Source: UBA1794 sp031552405 (GTDB taxonomy: Bacteria > Bacteroidota > Bacteroidia > Bacteroidales > Bacteroidaceae). From it: 64,000 bases of DNA. The position numbers and the translations under genes were made by a program. The DNA is taken from the NCBI GenBank assembly GCA_031552405.1, contig JAVBMN010000029.1, forward strand, positions 62,001 through 126,000. Reading direction: 5' to 3'. Positions within the stretch are counted from its first letter, which is position 1. Each line of letters begins with the position of its first letter. Of the stretch, positions 34,742 to 43,322 are shown piece by piece. The notes beneath the pieces are model-generated. The model was not told the origin of the DNA. It was given only the letters and a program-made list of their open reading frames with translations, and did no database searches.

Positions 34742-34749
34742 CAAAGATA
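34742..34749 (-). promoter_or_regulatory. -7 box for ahcY
   Basis: TATCTTTG on the minus strand, 42 bases upstream of ATG 34699. The upstream flank where a -33 box belongs runs into the terminator hairpin at 34775-34809. Confidence 0.6.
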
Positions 34750-34774
34750 ATGATTCTTTGCGGATTGAAACGAC

Positions 34775-34809
34775 AAAAGCCGCCATTTCTGCGTGAAATG
34801 GCGGCTTTT
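34775..34809 (-). terminator. Rho-independent terminator after rpsO
   Basis: AAAAGCCGCCATTTC, loop TGCGT, GAAATGGCGGCTTTT: a perfect 15-base stem ending in TTTT on the minus strand. It lies 20 bases past the rpsO stop and immediately upstream of the ahcY promoter. Confidence 0.88.
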
Positions 34810-34829
34810 GCAAGTTCTGCTCGGAGAAA

Positions 34830-35099
34830 TTACTTTCTCAATCCCAGTTTCTTGATGATCTCGCGGTATCTGGTGATGTCGCGGTCTTTCAGGTAGTTGA
34901 GCAGTCTACGACGCTTTCCTACAAGAATAGTAAGGGATCTTTCTGTGGTATAATCTTTCTTGTTGACCTTCAGGTGTCCGGTCAGGTGAGAAATACGGTA
35001 TGAGAACAATGCAATCTGGCTCTCGGGAGAACCAGTATCAGTGTTGGACGTTCCGTATTGCTCGAAGATTTCTTCCTTTTTAGCTGAGTCTAAATACAT
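34830..35099 (-). CDS. rpsO: 30S ribosomal protein S15
   Basis: 89 aa, exactly the family length. It binds 16S rRNA early in small-subunit assembly. Marks are GTSNTDTGSPESQIALFSYR, HLKVNKKDY and the C-terminal GKRRRLLNYLKDRD followed by RYREIIKKLGLRK. It has its own full promoter and a strong terminator, so it is a monocistronic unit between the ABC-transporter run and ahcY. Confidence 0.98.
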   Translation of the reverse strand: MYLDSAKKEEIFEQYGTSNTDTGSPESQIALFSYRISHLTGHLKVNKKDYTTERSLTILVGKRRRLLNYLKDRDITRYREIIKKLGLRK

Positions 35100-35139
35100 A
35101 ACTTTCGCTTTAAATATATTGAGTTAATAAAATGTGGCG

Positions 35140-35170
35140 CAAAGGTAATGCTTCTGTTTGAATGTGCAAA
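35140..35170 (-). promoter_or_regulatory. Complete Bacteroidetes promoter for rpsO
   Basis: On the minus strand TTTG (35170-35167), 19 bases, then TACCTTTG (35147-35140): both consensus boxes with ideal spacing, 40 bases upstream of the rpsO ATG. Confidence 0.8.
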
Positions 35171-35198
35171 GTAAAAGCGTGGAAATGTTCTGATTATC

Positions 35199-35831
35199 TT
35201 ATAAATTGAGTATCTGTGTAGCCAGCTTCTGCACCTCTGTCAGGTTGTGGGATACTAAGATTACGGTGCGTTGGTTGCGGATTTTCTCCAATAATTCATG
35301 GAGCTTTCCTTCAAATTTGCGGTCCATATAGGTGCTGGGTTCGTCCAGAATGAGTACTTCGGGGTTGGAAACCATGGCACGGGCCAGCAGGGTGCGTTGC
35401 AGCTCTCCGCCGGAGAGTACGCCTATTTCGCGCTTCTCCATGCCTTCCAGACCCATTTCATGAATAGTATGTTGCACCATTTCATGATGTGCCGGGGTGA
35501 AGCGACTGAAAAGTGACTTTTCACGGTTAAGGCCGGAGAGTATTACTTCGTATACCGAGATAGGGAACTTCCGGTCGATCTGGTTGTACTGAGGCAGATA
35601 CCCCATCCGTATTTTAGAAACCGGTGCGCCGTCCTGATAATACTTTACGCTTCCGGAGGTAGGTTGCAGCAGACCAAGGATGATCTTTAGCAACGAGGTC
35701 TTCCCACTTCCGTTTGAACCTATAATGCCGGTGAAATCGTGCGGGTGGATATGTAGGTTAATGTCCTCCAGCACGGTTCCCTGCTCATAAGCCAGGCAGA
35801 TATTCTTCAGCTCAATCTGTAGCGGATTCAT
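35199..35831 (-). CDS. Zinc/manganese-type ABC transporter ATP-binding protein
   Basis: 210 aa. Walker A GSNGSGKTSLLK (about 39-50), Q-loop YLPQYNQIDRKFP, signature LSGGELQRTLLARAM, Walker B VLILDEPSTYMD and the H-loop SHNLTEV are all intact. Sequence style and the neighbouring solute-binding gene point to the ZnuC/MntB group. It overlaps the binding-protein gene by 20 bases. No membrane permease (ZnuB type) gene lies beside it: downstream is rpsO and upstream beyond the binding protein is a YqaA-type gene. Confidence 0.88.
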   Translation of the reverse strand: MNPLQIELKNICLAYEQGTVLEDINLHIHPHDFTGIIGSNGSGKTSLLKIILGLLQPTSGSVKYYQDGAPVSKIRMGYLPQYNQIDRKFPISVYEVILSGLNREKSLFSRFTPAHHEMVQHTIHEMGLEGMEKREIGVLSGGELQRTLLARAMVSNPEVLILDEPSTYMDRKFEGKLHELLEKIRNQRTVILVSHNLTEVQKLATQILNL

Positions 35832-36654
35832 CTTTTAACGTATGTGCAATCCGTATCATTTCCTCTTCCCAGTTGGCCGAGAGCGGATCGATGGGGATAA
35901 TCTTGGCTTGTACTTCCTGCGCGATGAGTTCGGCATAGCGGGTGTCGAACTCTTTCTGTACAAAGATCGATTTTATCTTATATTTCTTTGCTTCGGCAAT
36001 AAGATCTTTCATCCGTCGGGCGGAAGGCTCTTTTCCGTGCTCCTCGATAGCGATCTGTTTCAAGCCGTAGTCGCGGGCAAAATAGGAAAGGGTGGGATGA
36101 TACACCATGAAAGCAAATTTATGGTTGTTGAATATGGAGCAAATGCTGTCATCTATCCGATGGATAGCAGTTTGTAGCTCTTCATACTTTTCCTGATAGG
36201 AGGTTGAGTTTGCCCGGTCTATGGTGCAAAGCATGTTGTATATATGACTTGCCATGAGTGACATGTTTTGGGGAGAGGCCCAGATATGGGGGTCGGAATG
36301 ATCATCATGGCCGATGAATTCGATTCCTTCGCTGGTGTTGCACACGAAAAGGTGGGGAGATTCCTTGGTGATTTTGTTCAGCCACGACTTCTCAAAGCCC
36401 AATTGCCCGATGTGGAAGTAGGCCCTGCTGTGTTGAAGGTTTCCTATCTGGCTGGGTTTAGGTTCGTAAGTTTCCGGATTTCCACCCTGTGGGATCATAG
36501 ACTGTATGGTATATCGATCTCCGGCAATGCCTTGCACCAGGTACCGCAGGGGCTCAATAGTAATGGTCAGTACTTGTTCAGTATCGGGGCGTGTATTTCG
36601 TTTGCAACCTGCAAATAGCAGGAGGCAAAGAAAAAGGGTGGTGACTGCTTTCAT
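35812..36654 (-). CDS. Zinc/manganese-binding ABC transporter lipoprotein (ZnuA/TroA-like)
   Basis: 280 aa with a lipoprotein signal (lipobox LLFAGC, cysteine at residue 17). Metal ligands expected for cluster A-I proteins are visible: the first histidine region GNPETYEPKPSQIG, HDDHSDPHIWASPQNM (a short His/Asp-rich loop plus DPHxW), HPTLSYFARDYGLKQIAIEEHGKEPS, and the C-terminal FVQKEFDTRYAELIAQ followed by PIDPLSANW. The fourth ligand is probably the D in that last motif. It overlaps the ATPase gene by 20 bases and lies 54 bases after the YqaA gene. Confidence 0.87.
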   Translation of the reverse strand: MKAVTTLFLCLLLFAGCKRNTRPDTEQVLTITIEPLRYLVQGIAGDRYTIQSMIPQGGNPETYEPKPSQIGNLQHSRAYFHIGQLGFEKSWLNKITKESPHLFVCNTSEGIEFIGHDDHSDPHIWASPQNMSLMASHIYNMLCTIDRANSTSYQEKYEELQTAIHRIDDSICSIFNNHKFAFMVYHPTLSYFARDYGLKQIAIEEHGKEPSARRMKDLIAEAKKYKIKSIFVQKEFDTRYAELIAQEVQAKIIPIDPLSANWEEEMIRIAHTLKDESATD

Positions 36655-36708
36655 TTATTTTTGTTTTGTATTATAACGGATAGTTTTTGTGCTTCGTATG
36701 TGAAAGGG

Positions 36709-37200
36709 TCATTGGAATAGACGAATACATAGATTCCATAGACCATCCACTGCGTAGAGCAAAGGAACCGCAAGCACAATGTAGCGTATCAGCTTACCTA
36801 GCATCATAGACGAGAGGGTGATGGCTACATTGGACCGCATCAGTCCGAGTGAGATAGCTATGACTTCTCCAATGGCAGGTAAGAAGGAAAAGAAAGCCAT
36901 GTAAGCGCCTTTTCTTTCCAGACGTTTCTGCATATTCTGCAGCTTTTCAGGGTTGACGTGGGCGTAGCGCTCAATCCATTCCAGCCGACCGCAATATCCC
37001 ATGTAATAACAGCTCATTCCTCCCACTGTATTGCCTAAGGTGGCCCATAGGATACATAAATAGGGGTCCAATCCCATATATATGAGAGTCACAAGGATCA
37101 GTTCCGAGCTGAAGGGAATGATGCTCCCCGACATAGCGGTAGCGATGAAAAGGCCGGGATATCCCCATTGCAGAAGTAGTTGTTGCAGGTCAGCCGTCAT
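36709..37200 (-). CDS. YqaA family (VTT/DedA-like) membrane protein
   Basis: 163 aa with four or five hydrophobic segments. GLFIATAMSGSIIPFSSELILV and FFSFLPAIGEVIAISLGLMR are the re-entrant helix motifs of the VTT/SNARE-associated family, here the short YqaA branch. Members are proposed to move lipids or maintain proton gradients. It overlaps the preceding membrane protein by ATGA. Confidence 0.85.
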   Translation of the reverse strand: MTADLQQLLLQWGYPGLFIATAMSGSIIPFSSELILVTLIYMGLDPYLCILWATLGNTVGGMSCYYMGYCGRLEWIERYAHVNPEKLQNMQKRLERKGAYMAFFSFLPAIGEVIAISLGLMRSNVAITLSSMMLGKLIRYIVLAVPLLYAVDGLWNLCIRLFQ

Positions 37201-38201
37201 ATTTTAAAAAGAATAAGTCCGTATAAAATCAAAGTAAGGAAAATGATAAACAAAAGATACACATTGGTGGCGCGTGTATATACCGTGGTCATCAAATGTC
37301 CCTGTATCAGGGAAAGGCAGATGAGCGAAACGGGAAGCAACGCGTACAGCGTGTCCGGTTTGGCATACATCAGTAACTGGATCATAAGCTCCAGCATGAG
37401 GATGAAATTGATAAAATCCCGTGTTTTTATCTTTGTCTGGCCCCTCTTAACCCAATAATAGAAAATAGCGATGAGCAGGAACAATCCATGAATTCCCATC
37501 AATGCGATGGCCCAGATGCTATGTGTAGGCAAGGAATAGCTGGTGCATAACAAAAGCAGAGCGTCGAAATATTCGCCAAGGAATGCAGTATGTTGGGTAC
37601 TCCATGCAAAGACGCAGAATATTATACACGCAAAAACCAGGCCCAACAGCCCTGCGATAAAGCTTTTTACCGAAAGGCATTGAAAGAGATACGCCCCGAT
37701 GAGATACGCCGGAATCAGCCACAACATCTCAGGCATAATGCAAGAGGCAAGCCCTAGGAACAACCAGGCGTGATACATATAAGGCGTAGGTTTCGGTGCC
37801 TGGTATCCAGCCGTAAAGCAGAAGATGGAAAGCAGCAGCAGCAATGTGACAGCTATATCCGGCCTGAGCGGGTGTAGGATCGGTAAGAAGGCGCTCCATA
37901 CAAAGAAGAATGATGTTTGTATAGAAGCTCGCGTACGAATCACCGCAATGGCATTGTTGAAAGGGATTAGCAAGAAACCGACAGCTACATAAATAAGCAG
38001 GTTGATACCCAGTGAAAGGGTAGGATCAGAGGGAATAACTGTAGCGAGTTCTTTCCATAGAGAAGAGGAGGTGTTGCTTGCTACGAGGGGTGGGGAGGAA
38101 AAGTAGAGGGAAAGTACCCAGCCCCCTAAAAGGATGAGCATAGCCACAGGCAGGGTGAGCCCACCTGTGGTTATATAGTGCTGAAAGCCATTCTGTTTCA
38201 T
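37197..38201 (-). CDS. Bacteroidales-type integral membrane protein of unknown function
   Basis: 334 aa. I do not recognise the family. About ten hydrophobic helices fill almost the whole chain, with short polar loops (for example SPPLVASNTSSSLWKELATV near residue 36). There is no obvious catalytic motif. It is translationally coupled to the YqaA gene downstream and follows purD by 42 bases on the minus strand. The architecture is reminiscent of small polytopic envelope proteins next to cell-division or glycan genes, but nothing supports a specific role. Confidence 0.8.
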   Translation of the reverse strand: MKQNGFQHYITTGGLTLPVAMLILLGGWVLSLYFSSPPLVASNTSSSLWKELATVIPSDPTLSLGINLLIYVAVGFLLIPFNNAIAVIRTRASIQTSFFFVWSAFLPILHPLRPDIAVTLLLLLSIFCFTAGYQAPKPTPYMYHAWLFLGLASCIMPEMLWLIPAYLIGAYLFQCLSVKSFIAGLLGLVFACIIFCVFAWSTQHTAFLGEYFDALLLLCTSYSLPTHSIWAIALMGIHGLFLLIAIFYYWVKRGQTKIKTRDFINFILMLELMIQLLMYAKPDTLYALLPVSLICLSLIQGHLMTTVYTRATNVYLLFIIFLTLILYGLILFKI

Positions 38202-38243
38202 CCTTTTTTATTCTATCTAGCCTATACTTCTCCTGAGATGTGA

Positions 38244-39512
38244 TTACAGATCGAATCCGATATCGCGACGGAAGTATTTCTTTTCAAACTCAATCGTATT
38301 TGCCGCAGCGAAAGACTGTGCAAGGGCTTCTTCCTTGTTGGCTCCATAGGAGCTTACGGCAATAACACGGCCTCCGTCGGTAACTACCTGTCCGTCTTTG
38401 CAGGTTGTGCCGGCATGGAATACGATGCTGTCATTCACCTTGTCGATCCCGGTGATGGGGAAGCCTTTGCCATACTCCTCTGGATATCCTCCGGAAACGA
38501 GCATCACGCATACAGCGGTACGCGGATCTTCTTCCAGCACCTTTTCATCGAGGTTTCCTTGGGCTACACCTTCCAGCAGGTCTACCAGGTCGCTCTTGAT
38601 GCGGAGCATTACACTCTCCGTTTCCGGATCACCCATGCGTACGTTGTATTCAATTACCATCGGCTCGTTCTTTACCTTGATGAGGCCGAGGAAGATGAAA
38701 CCTTTATACTCTATATTCTCCTTTTGCAATCCTTCGATGGTAGGGCGGATGATGCGTTCGTCTACCTTCTGCATAAAGGTTTCATCGGCAAAGGGTACGG
38801 GGGATACAGATCCCATTCCACCGGTGTTGAGGCCAGCATCGCCTTCGCCGATGCGTTTGTAGTCCTTGGCTACGGGAAGCACCTTGTAATGATTGCCGTC
38901 AGAGAGTACGAACACGGAACACTCGATACCGCTCAAGAATTCTTCGATGACTACGGTATTTGAGGCATCGCCAAACATACCGCCCAGCATCTCGCTCAGT
39001 TCTTTCTTGGCTTCCTCCAAAGTAGGGAGGATGAGCACGCCCTTTCCGGCGCAGAGGCCGTCGGCTTTGAGTACATAGGGTGCTTCCAGCGTTTCAAGGA
39101 AGGCATATCCTTCTTCCAGTGTCTCAGGGGTGAAGCTGCGGTAGCGGGCGGTGGGGATGCCGTGACGCTCCATAAATCCTTTGGCAAACTCCTTGCTGCC
39201 TTCTAGGGCGGCGCCTGCTTTAGTGGGGCCTATTACCGGGATGTGTTTCAGCTCTGCATCCGCTGCAAAGAAATCGGTGATTCCTTCTACCAGCGGCACT
39301 TCGGGGCCTACTACCACCATGTCGATCTCTTTTTCAAGTACGGTGCGTTTCACCGCAGGGAAGTCTGTGGCGCTGATGGCGATGTTCTCGCCGGCGTTTC
39401 CTGTTCCGGCATTTCCCGGAGCAATGTACAGTTTCTCTATCTTTGGGCTTTGGGCTATCTTCCAAGCCATTGCGTGCTCACGACCACCGGAGCCTAAAAG
39501 GAGTAATTTCAT
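38244..39512 (-). CDS. purD: Phosphoribosylamine-glycine ligase (GAR synthetase)
   Basis: 422 aa. ATP-grasp enzyme of purine synthesis. The N-terminal MKLLLLGSGGREHAMAWKIA, GPEVPLVEGI, KADGLCAGKGVLI, the ATP-grasp metal region IEYNVRMGDPETE and the C-terminal FHAGT domain are all present in order. It follows the DPP IV-like gene by 22 bases. Confidence 0.97.
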   Translation of the reverse strand: MKLLLLGSGGREHAMAWKIAQSPKIEKLYIAPGNAGTGNAGENIAISATDFPAVKRTVLEKEIDMVVVGPEVPLVEGITDFFAADAELKHIPVIGPTKAGAALEGSKEFAKGFMERHGIPTARYRSFTPETLEEGYAFLETLEAPYVLKADGLCAGKGVLILPTLEEAKKELSEMLGGMFGDASNTVVIEEFLSGIECSVFVLSDGNHYKVLPVAKDYKRIGEGDAGLNTGGMGSVSPVPFADETFMQKVDERIIRPTIEGLQKENIEYKGFIFLGLIKVKNEPMVIEYNVRMGDPETESVMLRIKSDLVDLLEGVAQGNLDEKVLEEDPRTAVCVMLVSGGYPEEYGKGFPITGIDKVNDSIVFHAGTTCKDGQVVTDGGRVIAVSSYGANKEEALAQSFAAANTIEFEKKYFRRDIGFDL

Positions 39513-39534
39513 ATCTGGTTACTTTAATATAGTA

Positions 39535-41712
39535 TTAATAATGTGTATACTTGAGATGTTCCTCAAAGTAGCGGGTGATTTTCTCATACAGATGCATGCG
39601 GTCACGGCCGAGGACGTTATGTCCATGCCCCGGATACACAAAGGCGTCGGGGTACGTTCGTGCTTCAACGCACGCTTTCAGGAAAGTCAGGTAATGTTGG
39701 GGTACTACCACAGGGTCGTTGGAATCGTGTATCATCAAGAGGCGACCTTTGAGCTGTCCGGCCAGGTTTTTCAGGTCACATTCCGCGTATCCATCGGGAT
39801 TTTCCTGCGGGCTGTCCATATATCGCTCGCCATACATAACCTCATAATACTGCCAGTCGGTCACGGCACCTCCTGCTACTCCTGCCTTAAATACGTCCGG
39901 ATAGCGTAGCATGAGCGAGGCTGTCATGTATCCTCCGTAGCTCCAGCCACACACACCGATGCGGGTATTATCCGTATAAGGTAGGGATTTGAGGTATTCC
40001 ACACCTTTCATCTGATCTTTGCACTCTTCGATACCCAGGTGGCGGAAGGTACAGCTCTCAAATTCAAATCCGCGGTCGCTGCTTCCGCGGTTGTCCAGTG
40101 TGAAGACCAGATATCCGCGGTTAGCCATGTAGATATCCCATCCTCGTGTTCCGTAAAGCCAGGTATCATTGATGAGACGAATTTGCGGGCCGCCGTATAC
40201 ATAGATCACTACGGGATATTTCTTTTGCGGGTCAAAGTCAGCTGGTTTCAGCAGACGGTAGTACAGATCTGTTTTTCCATCTGCCGCCTTGATAGTACCT
40301 GCCTCAAAGGAAGGCATCCTGTAGCCCTCATAAGGATTCCTTGCTGAGAGCAGGTGTATATTATTTCCTCCGTATCCATCGATAATATCAATTTCGCGGG
40401 GAGTTTGGTGTGCACTATAAGTTTGAATGCAGTAACGTCCTGAGGGGGAGGGTATGGCACTTTGCCATCCTTCTTTCTTAGTCCCCATAAAAGAGCGTTT
40501 CCCGTTGGAAAGGGAGATTCTAAAGAGGTTGTTCTGCAGAGGCGACAGCTCATTGCTGGTAATAAGTACTTCCTTCTTCTCGGAATCAAAGCCGATCACA
40601 TCACGTACAATCCATTCTCCCTGGGTCAGTTGCCTGATGAACTTCCCTTTTGTATGGTACAGGTACAAATGATTGTATCCATCGCGCTGGCTTCGCAGCA
40701 GGAAGAGTTCTTCATCCCAGGGAAGAAAGTGTATGGGCTGGGTGGGGTGTACGTATTTCGGGTGAGTTTCCTCATAGATTACTCCCTCCCGATTGCCGGT
40801 AGAGGCATCATAGCGTACTAGATCGGCCTTGTTTTGGTCCCGGTTTAACTCGATGAGGTAGATCTTACTTCCATCTGGACTCCAAGTGATATTGGTGAAG
40901 TACCGGTCAGTAGGATCTCCTGTTTGTAGGAAAAGCACCTTTTCATCGGCGGTATTGTAGATGCCTACTGTGACTTGGTGACTGGTCATTCCAGCCATTG
41001 GGTAGCGGATGAAATCGACTTCAGCGCACCGGACGTCGGTGTTGACAAGCGGATAGGCGCTTACCATGCTCTCGTCCATGCGGTAGAAGGCCAGCTTTTT
41101 CCCATCGGGGCTCCAGAAAGTACCTTTGGTGATACCGAATTCATCGCGGTGCACGCTTTGTCCGCATACAATACCGTCGGGTTCATCGGTAATAGCTTTG
41201 TCCGGTTTATCGGCTGTAGATACAAACAGATTGTTACCTTTTGTATAAGCTACGGTTCGCGACAGATTGTTGAAATCCACGTTTTCACCGGCAGAAGGGA
41301 TAGGGATGAACTGGCGTACCTTCCACTCTGCAAGATCTACCAGTGCGTACCCCTTTCCGGGGCTGTTCACATATACCTCGTATTTCTTCCCATCAGGGAA
41401 AGAAAGGCGGTTAGGGCGGTATACTTTGTTCAACCCCTTTTTTTCGAGCAGGTCGTTCAGCGAATCAAAGGTGAAGAGCAGACTCTTTTCTCCATTTTTA
41501 GGGTTTAGCAGAAAGAGGCTGTCGCTATTCTCGGTATATATACATTGTTCTCCCCACCATTGTAACCCGTCTATATCTTCCGGCTGAAACAGGTGTGTAC
41601 TCTCTCCGCCAGGGATAAGATCCTCTAGCGTGAGCGACATTAATTCCTGCCCTTTCATCGAAGTATTAAGGGTGAATGCAGATAAAGCAAATGCCATGAT
41701 ACCGTATCTCAT
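39535..41712 (-). CDS. Dipeptidyl peptidase IV-like S9 prolyl peptidase
   Basis: 725 aa with an N-terminal signal sequence (about residues 1-21). A beta-propeller (about 30-480, repeats such as GTFWSPDGKKLAFYRMDE and NITWSPDGSKIYLIELN) precedes an alpha/beta-hydrolase domain. Catalytic residues are S591 in GWSYGGYM, D666 in SNDPVV and H696 in PGHGH. The DPP IV entry glutamates may correspond to the MDES stretch in the propeller. It would release X-Pro dipeptides in the periplasm, suiting asaccharolytic peptide use. Its ATG directly abuts the stop of the methyltransferase gene. Confidence 0.92.
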   Translation of the reverse strand: MRYGIMAFALSAFTLNTSMKGQELMSLTLEDLIPGGESTHLFQPEDIDGLQWWGEQCIYTENSDSLFLLNPKNGEKSLLFTFDSLNDLLEKKGLNKVYRPNRLSFPDGKKYEVYVNSPGKGYALVDLAEWKVRQFIPIPSAGENVDFNNLSRTVAYTKGNNLFVSTADKPDKAITDEPDGIVCGQSVHRDEFGITKGTFWSPDGKKLAFYRMDESMVSAYPLVNTDVRCAEVDFIRYPMAGMTSHQVTVGIYNTADEKVLFLQTGDPTDRYFTNITWSPDGSKIYLIELNRDQNKADLVRYDASTGNREGVIYEETHPKYVHPTQPIHFLPWDEELFLLRSQRDGYNHLYLYHTKGKFIRQLTQGEWIVRDVIGFDSEKKEVLITSNELSPLQNNLFRISLSNGKRSFMGTKKEGWQSAIPSPSGRYCIQTYSAHQTPREIDIIDGYGGNNIHLLSARNPYEGYRMPSFEAGTIKAADGKTDLYYRLLKPADFDPQKKYPVVIYVYGGPQIRLINDTWLYGTRGWDIYMANRGYLVFTLDNRGSSDRGFEFESCTFRHLGIEECKDQMKGVEYLKSLPYTDNTRIGVCGWSYGGYMTASLMLRYPDVFKAGVAGGAVTDWQYYEVMYGERYMDSPQENPDGYAECDLKNLAGQLKGRLLMIHDSNDPVVVPQHYLTFLKACVEARTYPDAFVYPGHGHNVLGRDRMHLYEKITRYFEEHLKYTHY

Positions 41713-43317
41713 CTATTCGTGAGAGTCTCTTTCGTTGTCTTTACGACGGGGTTCAAATTTTCTTTCTCTCCCGAACTTCGGGGTAGAGGCATGTCCTCCT
41801 CTTTTATCGAAAGATTTCCTGTCGCGACTGAATCCAGGCTTGCTGTCATCGCGGCGTTCAAACTTTCTTTCTCCGCCGAAGCGGGGTTTCTCACCGTCTC
41901 TTCTTTCAAAGGGCTTTCTGTCGCGGCTAAAAGCGGGTTTGCTGTCATCCCGACGCTCAAACCGTCTTTCTCCTCCGAAACGTGGTCTTTCACCATCTTC
42001 CTTATTAAAGGGCTTTCTGTCTCTATCAAAAGGTTTTCTATCTCTGTCGAATGGTTTCCTGTCGTCCCGTCTTTCAAATTTTCTCTCGGTGCGGAAACCA
42101 GTCTTTTCATCGCTTCTTCGTTCCGGCCTTCTCTCGAAATTACTTTGCCCTCCATCTTCGTTTAGCTGCTGCTTGTATTCGCTGTTTTTTCCACTGAACA
42201 GCTCATATTTGCGGAACTCACACTCCAGAGATCCGTTGAAAAGGGGGATCTTTTGTGCGGCACGTAGGCCGATGTGGTCAAAGCATTCCTGACGGTAGCT
42301 GATTACCCATGCTTCATTATCGTAGAATTCGTGCTTCAGCTTCCGGCCGATTGTATCGTACAGATTCAATAAATTATCGGTAGAGATGCGCTCGCCATAC
42401 GGTGGATTGGTGATAATGAGTGCTTTCCCGCCGGGGTGGATGAAGTCTTCTAAGGGTTGTACGGCCAGTGTGATGGTTTTGCTGAGGCCTGCCGCTTTTA
42501 TATTGCGGGCAGCTATCTGGTTGGCTTGTTGCAGGATGTCATAGCCATAGATGTGGTGCAAGAAATCCTTTTCCCTGGAATCATCGTTGTACACAGAAGC
42601 CAGCAGATCGGCATCAAAGTCTGTCCACTTCTCAAAGGCGAACTCTTTGCGGAACACGCCGGGGGCGATGTTATGAGCAATGAGTGCGGCTTCGATGGGC
42701 AGGGTGCCCGATCCGCACATTGGGTCAATCAGGTCGCACTCGCCCTGCCAGCCGGTAAGCATAATCATACCTGCGGCAAGCACCTCGTTGAGGGGTGCCT
42801 CGGTAGCTTCCTGTCGGTATCCGCGACGGTGCAATGACTCACCGCTGGAATCGAGGGAAAGGGTGCATTTTGTCTCGGCAATGTGGATGTTGAGGGAGAG
42901 GTCCGGGTTATGGATACGTACGGAAGGACGCTTGTCGTACTTCTCGCGGAAATAGTCCACAATGGCGTCTTTCACCTTATAGGCTACAAATTTGGAATGA
43001 CGGAACTCGTTGCTGAAAACCACTGAATCCACCGCGAAAGTCTTGTCGGTAGTCAGGTATTCGTCCCAATTCATCGCTTTGATCTGCTCGTATACCTGAT
43101 CGGCATCCTTGGCGGTGAAATGCTTGATGGGCTTCAAGATACGAAGGGCGGTTCGCAGCTCGAAATTGGCACGGTACATCAGCCGTTTATCTCCGGTGAA
43201 AGACACCATGCGCCTTCCTATCTCGATGTCATTGGCTCCCAGTTGAGTTAATTCTCCAGCCAACACTTCTTCCAGTCCCTGGAACGTTTTGGCTATCATT
43301 TCAAATTGTAAATTCAT
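41713..43317 (-). CDS. THUMP-domain RNA methyltransferase (RlmL/YpsC-like) with charged repeat tail
   Basis: 534 aa. A THUMP domain (about 1-155) precedes a SAM methyltransferase domain (about 160-385) with DLIDPMCGSGTLPIEAALIA as motif I and ITNPPYGERIS as the NPPY motif of N-methyltransferases acting on bases. This matches the RlmL group, which makes m2G in 23S rRNA. Residues 384-534 form a low-complexity tail built from ERRDDSKP, FSRDRKPF and PRFGGER words, including two near-identical ~28-residue units. The tail is basic/acidic mixed and probably disordered, resembling RNA-binding tails of DEAD-box proteins. It follows the CysE-like gene by 5 bases. Confidence 0.88.
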   Translation of the reverse strand: MNLQFEMIAKTFQGLEEVLAGELTQLGANDIEIGRRMVSFTGDKRLMYRANFELRTALRILKPIKHFTAKDADQVYEQIKAMNWDEYLTTDKTFAVDSVVFSNEFRHSKFVAYKVKDAIVDYFREKYDKRPSVRIHNPDLSLNIHIAETKCTLSLDSSGESLHRRGYRQEATEAPLNEVLAAGMIMLTGWQGECDLIDPMCGSGTLPIEAALIAHNIAPGVFRKEFAFEKWTDFDADLLASVYNDDSREKDFLHHIYGYDILQQANQIAARNIKAAGLSKTITLAVQPLEDFIHPGGKALIITNPPYGERISTDNLLNLYDTIGRKLKHEFYDNEAWVISYRQECFDHIGLRAAQKIPLFNGSLECEFRKYELFSGKNSEYKQQLNEDGGQSNFERRPERRSDEKTGFRTERKFERRDDRKPFDRDRKPFDRDRKPFNKEDGERPRFGGERRFERRDDSKPAFSRDRKPFERRDGEKPRFGGERKFERRDDSKPGFSRDRKSFDKRGGHASTPKFGRERKFEPRRKDNERDSHE

Positions 43318-43322
43318 ATAAA

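Noticed and set aside
34700..34813. N-terminal extension of adenosylhomocysteinase
   Set aside because: It would start inside the rpsO terminator and cross the ahcY -7 box; ATG 34699 gives the family length.
42000..42168. Frameshift or assembly error in the methyltransferase tail
   Set aside because: The repeats are long, in frame and end with a normal stop abutting the next ATG, as expected for a true disordered tail.
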